Shown: one piece after another, positions 1-8,028 of the stretch
How positions within the stretch are numbered: position 1 is the stretch's first letter
Layout: every line of letters starts with the position of its first letter
From: JACCZH01 sp963729445
Lineage (GTDB): Bacteria; Chloroflexota; Chloroflexia; Thermomicrobiales; CFX8
Direction: 5' to 3'
Assembly: GCA_963729445.1 (NCBI GenBank)
Contig: CAVSNU010000003.1
Coordinates: 868,001-932,000 of the forward strand
Length of the DNA: 64,000 nt
Translations under genes and position numbers: made by a program
Notes under the pieces: generated by a model
The model's database searches: none
Told to the model about the DNA's origin: nothing
The model's input: the letters and a program-made list of their open reading frames with translations, nothing else

Positions 1-755
1 GCTTCATCAGAGATGTAGAGCTCCGACCGGTCGATCTCACGCACCTGTACCGGAATACCGGCATCTTCCGCAAACTGGAGGATCGAGAGCCGCGTGATGC
101 CCTCCAGAATGTCTCCTGAGATTGGTGAGGTAATCAGCGTCCCGTTGCGCACGATGTAGAGGTTCGCGCCGCTGGCCTCGGCCACTTTGCCACGAGCGTT
201 GAGCATGAGCGCGTCGTCACACCCGGCCTCTTCCGCCTGATCTTTGGCAAACGCCGAATTGATGTATGCGCCCGTGATCTTGCCGCGGCTCGGGATGTTG
301 TTATCCGTGCTCCGCACCCACGAAGAGACCAGCATTTTCAGCGGCCGGTCCATCGCAAAGTAATCGCCGAACGGGATCATGTAGATCGCGAGGTCATCTT
401 CCACACCCTTGAGGCGCGGCGTGAGCTCGACCCCCGATTTGTAGACGAACGGCCGAATATAGATGTCGGATTGCGGGTTGTTTTTGAGCACCAGCTCCTG
501 CAGCACGCAGGCCAGGCCATCAGCATCAATGTTCAACTCGCAACGCAGTAACCGTGCACTATTCATCAACCGCCGGGTGTGCTCAGGCAGCCGAAAAATA
601 TTGATCGTCTCACCGCTGGCATCCTGATAACCGCGGATGCCGCCAAACGCGCCGGTTCCGTACTGGAGGGCATGAGTAGCGATACTCACCTTGGCGTCCT
701 CTTGTGGCACGATCTCGCCCCGAAAATAGGCGTATGGCATTAGGTCGATTTTCAC
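1..755 (-). CDS. ilvE: branched-chain amino acid aminotransferase (3' end outside window)
   Basis: Class IV PLP aminotransferase that would exchange the amino group between glutamate and leucine, isoleucine or valine in the cytoplasm. Translation from GTG at 755 gives a start MKIDLMPYAYFRGEIVP, then ALQYGTGAFGGIRGY, the sugar-kinase-like IFRLPEHTRRL block, IYIRPFVYKSG, and EASGANLYIVRNG near the cofactor site; all are typical of the family. About 251 of roughly 305 residues lie inside the window and the C-terminus runs off base 1. It is transcribed away from dprA. A second, full-length paralog of the same family lies at 16046-16996. The GTG start is chosen because no in-frame ATG precedes the conserved N-terminus; an upstream ribosome site is not obvious. 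Assignment to BCAT rather than D-amino acid aminotransferase is likely but not certain. Confidence 0.85.
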   Translation of the reverse strand, partial: MKIDLMPYAYFRGEIVPQEDAKVSIATHALQYGTGAFGGIRGYQDASGETINIFRLPEHTRRLMNSARLLRCELNIDADGLACVLQELVLKNNPQSDIYIRPFVYKSGVELTPRLKGVEDDLAIYMIPFGDYFAMDRPLKMLVSSWVRSTDNNIPSRGKITGAYINSAFAKDQAEEAGCDDALMLNARGKVAEASGANLYIVRNGTLITSPISGDILEGITRLSILQFAEDAGIPVQVREIDRSELYISDE

Positions 756-831
756 AGTCCTTGCTCCCTCGCATTCGTCCACCGGCACTCGCTCTCGGCC
801 ACTGGAGGGCGATTCTAGCACGGCGCGCGCG

Positions 832-860
832 TTGCAAAGCGGCCGTGTAGTCCGTATAAC
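832..860 (+). promoter_or_regulatory. candidate sigma-70 promoter for dprA
   Basis: TTGCAA at 832-837 and TATAAC at 855-860 are 17 bases apart, and the predicted transcription start lies about 30 bases before the GTG at 898. The -35 box coincides with a TTG that could otherwise be taken as an upstream dprA start, which argues against that start. Confidence 0.5.
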
Positions 861-897
861 TTGCGCGTCATTCATTATTGAAAGGACACCACCGACA

Positions 898-1983
898 GTG
901 CCGAGAAACGACCCGCGTTACTGGATCGGTTTTCAACTCATACCCAACATCGGCCCGGTCAGAACCCGGCAACTGGTCGACCACTTTGGATCCCCGGAAG
1001 GGGCATGGAAAGCAACGGAGCCTGAGCTGCGCGCAACCGGGCTCTCACTCGACCTCGTTGCGGGCATCGTGCATGGGCGCAAAATCATCGATCTCAACCG
1101 CGAAGTTGACAAACTTGTCACGAACGACGTCGCCGCCTTGGCGATCGATGACCCCGCATATCCCCGGCTGCTCAAGCACATCCCGGCGCCGCCAACCGTC
1201 GTCTATATCAAAGGTAGCTATGAGCCGATCGACGACCTGGCGATTGGTATCGTCGGCACCCGTCGCTCGACAACCTATGGGGCGGACATGACCCATCAGA
1301 TCGCGGGAGAGCTGGCCGGAGCGGGCGTGACGATTGTGAGCGGGCTGGCGCGCGGTATCGACACATTCGCCCACGAAGCGGCGCTCAACGCCGGGGGTAG
1401 AACCCTTGCCGTCTGCGGCTGCGGGCTGGACACAATCTATCCACCGCAAAACCGCAAGCTGGCCGCCCGCATCATTGAGAGGGGCGCGTTAATCAGTGAG
1501 TACCCAATCGGGGTGCCGCCCGACGGACCGCACTTCCCGGCACGCAACCGGATCATCAGCGGCCTCTCACGAGGAACTCTCGTGGTCGAAGCTCCCCGGC
1601 GGAGCGGCGCGCTTATCACCACGAACTTCGCTCTCGATCAGGGCCGCGAGGTCTACGCCGTCCCTGGATCGGCACTCTCCAAAGCTAGTGAGGGTTGTCA
1701 TGAACTCATCCGTGCCGGGGCCACTCTCGTTACATCAGCCGAACATATCCTTGTCGAACTGAACGTGCCCGCGAGTCAGTCCGCCGTGCAATCACGGATG
1801 GTCTTACCAGAAACCGATGCTGAGAAATTGCTGCTGGCGTGCATCGGCGCCGAACCGCGTCACATCAACGAGCTCAGCATGGACACCGGTCTGCCCATCC
1901 ATGAGGCGAGTGGCACACTACTCACCATGGAATTGAAGGGGTTGATCCGCCAAGCCGGCGCGCAGCACTACATCCGGGCATGA
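898..1983 (+). CDS. dprA: DNA-processing protein DprA
   Basis: Loads RecA onto incoming single-stranded DNA during natural transformation. The 361-residue protein has an N-terminal helical segment, then the Rossmann-like DprA core with GIVGTRRSTTYG, VSGLARGIDTFAHEAAL and FPARNRIISGLSRG, and a short C-terminal winged-helix region. The GTG at 898 is preferred: it has AAAGGA about 11 bases upstream, and translation then begins VPRNDPRYWIGFQLIPNIGP. A TTG 66 bases upstream is in frame but falls in the promoter. The gene is followed about 100 bases later by a sugar nucleotide gene and is probably monocistronic or first in a short operon with manC and topA. No other competence gene is in the window. 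Confidence 0.93.
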   Translation: MPRNDPRYWIGFQLIPNIGPVRTRQLVDHFGSPEGAWKATEPELRATGLSLDLVAGIVHGRKIIDLNREVDKLVTNDVAALAIDDPAYPRLLKHIPAPPTVVYIKGSYEPIDDLAIGIVGTRRSTTYGADMTHQIAGELAGAGVTIVSGLARGIDTFAHEAALNAGGRTLAVCGCGLDTIYPPQNRKLAARIIERGALISEYPIGVPPDGPHFPARNRIISGLSRGTLVVEAPRRSGALITTNFALDQGREVYAVPGSALSKASEGCHELIRAGATLVTSAEHILVELNVPASQSAVQSRMVLPETDAEKLLLACIGAEPRHINELSMDTGLPIHEASGTLLTMELKGLIRQAGAQHYIRA

Positions 1984-2082
1984 CTGGCTAGGAATCGGCA
2001 GCCTACACGCGGTTGTCCCAACACCGGAATGGTGTCCGGCAGGTGGGAACAGCCGCTCAGGGAATCGGGTAAGGGACCACCA

Positions 2083-3174
2083 ATGACAAGTCCGTTTTAC
2101 GCCATCGTGCCCGCCGGGGGCAGCGGTACCAGGCTCTGGCCGTTAAGCCGCTCGCACCGGCCAAAATTCTTGCTACCGCTCCCGGGACCGCGAACGATGA
2201 TCCAGGAGACCATCCATCGTCTGGCTCCCGTGTGCGACACCGCCAACATGTTCGTGGTAACGGGTGTAGCCCACGCCGCGGCGGTCGCCCGGCAGCTGCC
2301 AAAACTGGACGAGGATCAGATCGTCATCGAGCCGATGCCGCGCGGGACCGGCCCGGCGATCGGCCTGGGGGTCGCGCTCGCCGCGCGACGTGACCCGAAC
2401 GCGATCGTCGGCTCGTTCGCGGCGGACCATTACGTCGAGCGGCCCGCCGAGTTCGCCGACACCATCCGGGCCGCGATCGAGGTGGCCGAACAGGACTACC
2501 TGGTCACCATCGGCATCCAGCCCACCTTCGCCGAGACCGGGTACGGATATATCCGCTCGGGGGATGAGCTCGGCTCCTTTCACCACATCACCTCATCGAA
2601 GGTGGCAGAGTTCAAAGAGAAGCCGGACCTGGCCACTGCTGAGCGCTATGTGGCAAGCGGGCAGTATTTATGGAATGCTAGTATGTTCGTCTGGAAAGCC
2701 AGCATCTTCATGAGCGAGATGCACCGACTCCTCCCCGAGGTCGCGTCCGCGCTGGACGCTATCGTGTCCGACTGGGACACGCCGCGGCGCGAGGAGACCC
2801 TGGCAGATGTCTGGCCAACAATTGAAGACATCACCGTCGATCACGGCATCCTCGAACGCTCTGACCATGTTGCCGTCGTCCCGGGAGCCTTCGGGTGGAG
2901 CGACCTGGGCGATTGGCACGGGGTTGGAAAAATCATCCAGAATGGAACCGGCGACGCAGGTGAGAGCGTTGTTGTGAACAGCGATCTCCTGGCAAATGAC
3001 GCCAACAACCTGGTCATCTTTGGCAGCGGGCGCTCAGTTGCCGTCGTTGGTTTGAACAATATTGTGGTGGTTGACACCGAAGACGCCGTGCTCGTGTGCG
3101 ACCGCTCGCAAGCCCAACAAGTGAAAACGATCGTCGATATGCTGAAGCAACGGGGTTCGACAGAGTTGATATAG
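2083..3174 (+). CDS. manC: mannose-1-phosphate guanylyltransferase
   Basis: Makes GDP-mannose from mannose 1-phosphate and GTP for cell-surface glycans. The 363-residue protein starts with the nucleotidyltransferase signature PAGGSGTRLWPLSR and PKFLLPLPG, followed by FAADHYV, YGYIRSG, and FGWSDLGDW, the order seen in short ManC proteins that lack the isomerase domain. ATG 2083 has AAGGGA eight bases upstream; an upstream start at 2029 has no such site. The stop codon sits inside a 20-base palindrome (3166-3185). A neighbouring family 2 glycosyltransferase at 7257 could use the product, but this link is inference. The glucose-1-phosphate enzymes of the same fold differ in the WSDLGDW segment, so the mannose assignment is favoured. 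Confidence 0.88.
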   Translation: MTSPFYAIVPAGGSGTRLWPLSRSHRPKFLLPLPGPRTMIQETIHRLAPVCDTANMFVVTGVAHAAAVARQLPKLDEDQIVIEPMPRGTGPAIGLGVALAARRDPNAIVGSFAADHYVERPAEFADTIRAAIEVAEQDYLVTIGIQPTFAETGYGYIRSGDELGSFHHITSSKVAEFKEKPDLATAERYVASGQYLWNASMFVWKASIFMSEMHRLLPEVASALDAIVSDWDTPRREETLADVWPTIEDITVDHGILERSDHVAVVPGAFGWSDLGDWHGVGKIIQNGTGDAGESVVVNSDLLANDANNLVIFGSGRSVAVVGLNNIVVVDTEDAVLVCDRSQAQQVKTIVDMLKQRGSTELI

Positions 3175-3185
3175 TGGTATATCAA
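3166..3185. repeat. perfect A/T-rich palindrome at manC stop
   Basis: TTGATATA and TATATCAA flank a four-base GTGG centre. It overlaps the manC TAG and lies about 60 bases before topA. It is too A/T-rich for a good intrinsic terminator and could be a protein-binding site controlling topA. Confidence 0.45.
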
Positions 3186-3241
3186 CCCAACGCTGAGAAC
3201 CTCACATCCGATGCTTTTCAATAGTGAGTAGTACATAACCT

Positions 3242-5542
3242 ATGGTGAATTCGGATACTCCGGAATCCAACGCGGCTGACATGCCAGTCACCGGCAAAGC
3301 CGCAGCGAAGAAGACAGCAACCAAGAAAGCCACGACGAAGGCCACGACCAAGAAAACAACGGCCACGCGCAAGAAGCCCGCGGCGAAGTCGCGCGGCACA
3401 GGTGCGCGGCTGGTCATCGTCGAGTCTCCCGCCAAGGCGCGGACGATCGAACGCTACCTTGGCCGAGGGTACGCGGTGCGTGCCTCGATGGGACATGTCC
3501 GCGACTTGCCTAAGAGCACGCTCGGCGTCGAGGTAAACGGCGATTTTACGCCGAAGTACCTGATTCCACGCGACAAGCGCAAGACCGTGAACGAGCTCAA
3601 GGAGATGGTCCAGAACGCTCGCGAGGTCATCCTGGCGACAGACCCTGACCGCGAGGGCGAGGCCATCGCCTGGCACCTGATCGCAGCAACCGACCCTGAT
3701 GGCGATAAACCGGTCCGCCGGGTTGTCTTCCATGAAGTCACGCCAGATGCCGTCAGGACGGCCATGGAGAGCCCGCGCGAGATCGACATGCGCCTCGTTG
3801 ATGCGCAGCAGGCCCGTCGCGTCCTTGACCGGCTGGTCGGCTATTCCATCTCGCCGTTGCTCTGGAAGAAAGTCAAGCGCGGTCTGTCGGCCGGACGCGT
3901 CCAGTCTGTCGCGCTGCGCCTCATCGTCGAACGAGAGCGCGAGATCCAGGAGTTCGTCACGCGCGAATACTGGACGCTGGACGCCGAGCTCGACAAGCAG
4001 GACCAAACCAATGGCAAGCAGCGCAAGGGCTTTCTCTCCCGACTGCATCGCATCGCGGGCGAGCCGGCGGAGCTTCCTGATGAAGCGACGACGCAACAAG
4101 TTCAGAAGAACCTTGAAGGTGCGGCGTATGTGGTCTCCGAAGTCCGGACCCGCGAGACGCAGCGACGCCCAGCCCCACCGTTCATCACGAGTACTCTGCA
4201 ACAGGAAGCGTCACGTAAGCTGAACTTCCAGGTGCGCCGGACGATGCAGCTGGCCCAGCAACTCTATGAGGGTGTGGAGCTCGGCTCCGAGGGCAGTCAG
4301 GGACTCATCACCTACATGCGTACCGACTCGGCCAACGTCTCAACGCTTGCCCAGGAACTGGCCCGGGAGACCATCACCGCTACGTATGGTCCAGAGTTCG
4401 TGCCGGAGAAACCACCGGTCTACCGTCGCAAGTCGAAGGGCGCACAAGAGGCCCACGAGGCCATCCGGCCGTCTGACCCGCGACGTCATCCGGATAGCTT
4501 GAAGTCGTTCCTGAGCCAGCCACAGCTACGGCTCTATCGCCTGATCTGGCAGCGCTTTATCGCGAGCCAGATGAGGAACGCCATCTTCGATAGTACGTCG
4601 GTCGACATCGAGGCCGGCCCGGAAGACGGCCAGAAGCCATACCTGTTCCGCTCGACGGGCTCGGTCATGAAGTTTCGCGGATTCATCGCCGTCTACCGTG
4701 AGGGTCGCGACGACGATGAGGTCGACGAGATGGACCGTGACGAGCTACCGGTGCTCGCAAAGGGTGAGCGGCTCAACCTGCTCAACCTGCTGCCTGAGCA
4801 GCATTTCACCCAGCCTCCGCCCCGCTACAGTGAAGCGACGCTGGTCAAGGGGCTCGAAGAGAACGGCATTGGCCGGCCCAGCACCTACGCGCCCACCATC
4901 GCGACGCTGGTTGCGCGTAACTACGTCTCGAACGAGGAGCGACGCCTGGTGCCGACTGAGCTCGGCTTCGTCGTCAACGACATTCTGGTGGAGCATTTCC
5001 CCTCGATTGTCGACACTGCCTTCACTTCCAATATGGAAGAGGAGCTGGACGAGATCGCCTCTGGCGACCGCGAGTGGATCCCGGTTATCCGCGACTTCTA
5101 CCGGCCGTTCTCGGAGACGATCGAGCGCGCCGAGCAGACGATGGAACGGGTGCAGATACGCGACGAGCCAACCGACCAGGTCTGTGAGCTCTGCGGCCGG
5201 CCGATGGTGATCAAGCTGGGGCGCTACGGACGGTTCCTGGCCTGTACCGGCTTCCCGGAATGTCGCAACGCCAAACCGTTACTCACCAAAGTAGGCATTC
5301 CCTGCCCAACCTGCGGTGAGGGCGAGGTCGTTGAACGCCGCTCGAAGAAGGGTCGTGTCTTCTACGGTTGTAGCCGCTATCCCGAGTGTGACTTCGTCTC
5401 CTGGGCCAAGCCAGTGGCGAAGAAATGTCCGGAATGCGGCGGAGTGCTCGCCCTGGCGAACCGCGCTGGAGACCAGGTGAAATGCCTGACCTGCAACCAT
5501 CGCGAAGCGTTCACCCCGGACGAAACGGTCACGGCCGCGTAA
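3242..5542 (+). CDS. topA: DNA topoisomerase I
   Basis: Type IA topoisomerase that relaxes negative supercoils. The 766-residue protein has a TOPRIM domain with catalytic Glu61 in VIVESPAKA and the acidic DPDREGE cluster at 134-140. The strand-passage domains carry the active-site tyrosine Tyr358 in GLITYMRTDS, and the C-terminus has three Cys4 zinc ribbons (CELCGRP to CTGFPEC, CPTCGEG to CSRYPEC, CPECGG to CLTC). Unusually, residues about 19-50 form a Lys/Ala/Thr-rich, histone-like tail ahead of TOPRIM; in actinobacterial enzymes such basic repeats are at the C-terminus. ATG 3242 is taken as start although no strong ribosome site precedes it; GTG 3245 is equally possible. Confidence 0.97.
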   Translation: MVNSDTPESNAADMPVTGKAAAKKTATKKATTKATTKKTTATRKKPAAKSRGTGARLVIVESPAKARTIERYLGRGYAVRASMGHVRDLPKSTLGVEVNGDFTPKYLIPRDKRKTVNELKEMVQNAREVILATDPDREGEAIAWHLIAATDPDGDKPVRRVVFHEVTPDAVRTAMESPREIDMRLVDAQQARRVLDRLVGYSISPLLWKKVKRGLSAGRVQSVALRLIVEREREIQEFVTREYWTLDAELDKQDQTNGKQRKGFLSRLHRIAGEPAELPDEATTQQVQKNLEGAAYVVSEVRTRETQRRPAPPFITSTLQQEASRKLNFQVRRTMQLAQQLYEGVELGSEGSQGLITYMRTDSANVSTLAQELARETITATYGPEFVPEKPPVYRRKSKGAQEAHEAIRPSDPRRHPDSLKSFLSQPQLRLYRLIWQRFIASQMRNAIFDSTSVDIEAGPEDGQKPYLFRSTGSVMKFRGFIAVYREGRDDDEVDEMDRDELPVLAKGERLNLLNLLPEQHFTQPPPRYSEATLVKGLEENGIGRPSTYAPTIATLVARNYVSNEERRLVPTELGFVVNDILVEHFPSIVDTAFTSNMEEELDEIASGDREWIPVIRDFYRPFSETIERAEQTMERVQIRDEPTDQVCELCGRPMVIKLGRYGRFLACTGFPECRNAKPLLTKVGIPCPTCGEGEVVERRSKKGRVFYGCSRYPECDFVSWAKPVAKKCPECGGVLALANRAGDQVKCLTCNHREAFTPDETVTAA

Positions 5543-5571
5543 GACCGCTCGCCGGTTGAATTGGTACACTT

Positions 5572-5598
5572 CCCGGTTGGCGCGGCGCGCCAGCCGGG
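5572..5598 (+). terminator. hairpin between topA and hslV
   Basis: A 12-base-pair stem with one G-U pair (CCCGGTTGGCGC against GCGCCAGCCGGG) and a GGC loop follows the topA stop by about 30 bases; the sequence ATTGTTTG follows. It may end topA transcription or attenuate hslV. It lies upstream of the hslV ribosome site. Confidence 0.5.
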
Positions 5599-5644
5599 CC
5601 ATTGTTTGCCCTGCATTGAGGGTTACGCCACAGGAGAAAGCACC

Positions 5645-6247
5645 ATCGTCATCCATACATCAACACCGCATCTCGCGCACGCACGCTGGCACGCAACTAC
5701 GGTGCTCGCCGTCTGCCGCGACGGGAAGGTAGCCATCGGCGCCGATGGGCAGGTGACATTTGGCGACATGGTGGTCAAACATGGCGCGCGGAAGATCCGC
5801 GTGCTGCATGAGGGACAGGTACTGGCGGGATTCGCGGGAGCCGCCGCGGATGCCCTGACCCTCTTTGAAAAGTTCGAAGCCCAGCTCGTGACCTGGAAGG
5901 GCGATCTGCGCAAATCCGCCGTCGAGCTCACCAAAGAGTGGCGTACCGACCGCGAGCTGCGCCGGCTCGAAGCACAGCTCATCGTGGCCACCGAGCACGA
6001 TATCCTGATCCTCTCCGGTGAGGGTGACGTGCTCCAACCAGACGACGGCATCGCCTCGATTGGCTCCGGGTCACCCTACGCCACGGCAGCTGCCCGCGCC
6101 CTCGCAGAGCACACTCGCATGCAGCCGGCAGAGATCGTCAAAGAAGCGATGCGCATCTCCAGCGAGCTCTGCATCTTCACGAACGAGCGTCTCACCATCC
6201 TCTCCCTGCCAAATGACATCGATGCGGGGGACGACGACAAGCTATGA
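5645..6247 (+). CDS. hslV: ATP-dependent protease peptidase subunit HslV
   Basis: Threonine peptidase of the HslUV (ClpQY) chamber. The conserved core reads HATTVLAV, then IGADGQVTFGDMVVK and IGSGSPYATAAARAL; the catalytic threonine would be exposed by removing a short leader ending at HA, as in HslV proteins that begin HGTT. The best ribosome site, AGGAGA at 5632-5637, is eight bases before an ATC codon at 5645 rather than ATG, GTG or TTG. The in-frame TTG codons at 5561 and 5606 lie respectively before and just after the 5572-5598 hairpin and lack ribosome sites. I therefore give ATC as start with reservation; the protein is then 200 residues with Thr18 as nucleophile. The stop overlaps the next ATG (ATGA), implying translational coupling to the hslU-like gene. 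Confidence 0.9.
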   Translation: MVIHTSTPHLAHARWHATTVLAVCRDGKVAIGADGQVTFGDMVVKHGARKIRVLHEGQVLAGFAGAAADALTLFEKFEAQLVTWKGDLRKSAVELTKEWRTDRELRRLEAQLIVATEHDILILSGEGDVLQPDDGIASIGSGSPYATAAARALAEHTRMQPAEIVKEAMRISSELCIFTNERLTILSLPNDIDAGDDDKL

Positions 6248-7200
6248 AGCCACTGACACCACCTGAAATCGTCGCCGAGCTCGATCGCTCTATCCCTGGA
6301 CAGGAACGCGCCAAGCGTGCTCTGGCCATTGCCATCCGCAACCGCTGGCGGGCCGCACAGGCCCCACTCTGCCACGGCGATGACACCATCTCTCACCGTT
6401 ACCTGCTATCCGGACCAACAGGGGTCGGAAAGAGTTCAATGGTGATCCACGCCGCACGGGCTCTTGACGCACCGTTCGCACGTGTGAGCGCGCTGCGGAT
6501 GGTCGGACAGGGTGCGACGGAAACGGCTTTCCAGGGGCTACTGGATTCCTTGATCGAATGCACCGAGCACCAATTTCCACGCCGGGAAGAAGCCGAGGCC
6601 GAGGCCGGCAAGTCAGCGATCATCCTGATCGAGGGGATCGACCGCCTCGTCCTCGCGAGGTCTCCAGAGGAGAATCGCGACGACCGCCTGGAAGCGGCCC
6701 AACAATCCCTCGCTCAGACCCTGAGCGCGCCGAGCCTGCACACGAGCCGGGGACGGATACCGACGCGAGACATCCTGGTCTTCGCCACCAGCCAGGTCCC
6801 AGCCGGCCGGCTCGCCGAGTCGTGGCCTGATCTCCCGCTCCTCTTTCCGCACAGGATCGAGATGGACGGCGTGACCGACGATGATCTGCTCTACATCCTC
6901 TCCCGTGCAGCAGCTTCGCCCATCAACCACTACATCGCGCTCCTGGCGACCGAAGGGCTAACGTTGCGTTTCACTCCGGACGGTTTGGAGGCGATCGCCG
7001 CTGAAGCCGCGGAGCAGAACCGCAAGACAGATGATGTCGGCGCGCACCGGTTGCGTGTCGTGATCGAACAGGTACTTGACGACGTGCTGTTCGAAGCCGC
7101 CGATCCGGCACTTGCCGATGTGACGATCGACGCCGAGTATGTATCCGCGCGAACGACGGTTGATGGTGATGATGAGGACCTTACCGATTTTATCCTGTAA
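6244..7200 (+). CDS. short, degenerate HslU-like AAA+ protein
   Basis: Homologous over its whole length to the HslU unfoldase. It opens LTPPEIVAELDRSIPGQ like HslU, has an intact Walker A GPTGVGKS (57-64), and ends with ADVTIDAEYVS and DEDLTDFIL, the tail that docks into HslV. It is only 318 residues, against about 440-460. The stretch between Walker A and Walker B is about 65 residues instead of about 190, so the I-domain that feeds substrate is essentially missing. By motif alignment the Walker B/catalytic pair DE is E130-G131, the arginine finger in GRLP is Leu200, and the sensor-2 GAR is GAH (His268). ATP binding may persist, but hydrolysis looks unlikely. It overlaps hslV by four bases. 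It could be a regulator or structural cap of HslV, or a pre-pseudogene; the intact frame argues against decay. Confidence 0.85.
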   Translation: MKPLTPPEIVAELDRSIPGQERAKRALAIAIRNRWRAAQAPLCHGDDTISHRYLLSGPTGVGKSSMVIHAARALDAPFARVSALRMVGQGATETAFQGLLDSLIECTEHQFPRREEAEAEAGKSAIILIEGIDRLVLARSPEENRDDRLEAAQQSLAQTLSAPSLHTSRGRIPTRDILVFATSQVPAGRLAESWPDLPLLFPHRIEMDGVTDDDLLYILSRAAASPINHYIALLATEGLTLRFTPDGLEAIAAEAAEQNRKTDDVGAHRLRVVIEQVLDDVLFEAADPALADVTIDAEYVSARTTVDGDDEDLTDFIL

Positions 7201-7256
7201 TCTGACAGCCGATGGCGGCGAAACGTTGCCCGCCAGCGTCCGGAAGTTGGGCAACG

Positions 7257-7997
7257 ATGAGTAAACGTCCGTCGCGGCTCCCCGCCGTACAGTTTGAGCC
7301 TCGAAGCGAACAAGATATCCTCCTCACTGTCATCGTGCCGGTCTACAACGAAGAGCGCACCATCGCCGCCATTCTGGATCAGGTCCGCTCGATTCCGATC
7401 CCAAAAGAGATCATCGTCGTCGATGATTTCTCGACTGATGGCACCCGTGAAGTCCTGGCGTGCGAGGTCGAATCAGAAGATACGCGTGTCTTCCTGCACG
7501 GCAAGAATCTGGGCAAAGGCGGTGCGGTGCGTACCGGGTTGCAGCACGTCCGGGGCGATGTCGTCCTGATCCAGGACGCCGATCTGGAGTATGATCCGCG
7601 CGACTATCATGCCCTGTTGAAACCCATCCTTGAGGGCCGCTCCAAGGCCGTCTACGGCTCGCGCTTTCTGGGCGAGCACAAGGCGATGTATTACTGGCAC
7701 TCACTCGGCAACAAGTTCCTGACGCTCGTCACGAACATCATGTTCGACACGACATTGAGCGACATGGAAACCTGCTACAAAGTGTTCACGCGCGACATTG
7801 CTGATGGCCTTGATATCAAGCAGATGCGCTGGGGCATCGACCCGGAGATCACCGCCAAGATCTTGCGGCAAGGCGTCCGCATCTACGAGGTGCCGATTTC
7901 CTACAATGGCCGCGAGTTCTGGGAGGGCAAGAAAATTTCCTGGAGAGACGGATTCGTTATTCTTTGGACACTGCTTCGCTACCGCATCGCGGGATGA
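7257..7997 (+). CDS. family 2 glycosyltransferase, polyprenyl-phosphate mannosyltransferase-like
   Basis: GT-A fold enzyme expected to move a sugar from a nucleotide donor, often to a polyprenyl phosphate carrier at the membrane. The signature VIVPVYNEERTI, VVDDFSTDGT and the metal-binding QDADLEYDPRDY appear in order, as in Dpm1-like enzymes. The protein is 246 residues and has no transmembrane tail. ATG 7257 is used because the conserved part begins soon after it and GGAAG lies upstream; ATG 7212 is in frame but also lacks a good ribosome site. It sits just after the hslU-like gene and before a ROK kinase; no functional link is evident beyond possible co-transcription. The acceptor cannot be told from sequence. 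Confidence 0.85.
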   Translation: MSKRPSRLPAVQFEPRSEQDILLTVIVPVYNEERTIAAILDQVRSIPIPKEIIVVDDFSTDGTREVLACEVESEDTRVFLHGKNLGKGGAVRTGLQHVRGDVVLIQDADLEYDPRDYHALLKPILEGRSKAVYGSRFLGEHKAMYYWHSLGNKFLTLVTNIMFDTTLSDMETCYKVFTRDIADGLDIKQMRWGIDPEITAKILRQGVRIYEVPISYNGREFWEGKKISWRDGFVILWTLLRYRIAG

Positions 7998-8028
7998 GCA
8001 CCGGCCAAGACAGAGAGGTCCTACCACG

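Noticed and set aside
832..897. An N-terminal extension of DprA from TTG 832
   Set aside because: That TTG is part of a good -35 box, and the extension has no similarity; GTG 898 has a ribosome site.
3218..4201. A 327-residue minus-strand frame opposite topA
   Set aside because: It mirrors the codon pattern of topA and resembles no family.
6244..7200. A RuvB, ClpX or other AAA+ family assignment
   Set aside because: The start (ELDRSIPGQ), the C-terminal TIDAEYVS and DLTDFIL ending, and the overlap with hslV are specific to HslU.
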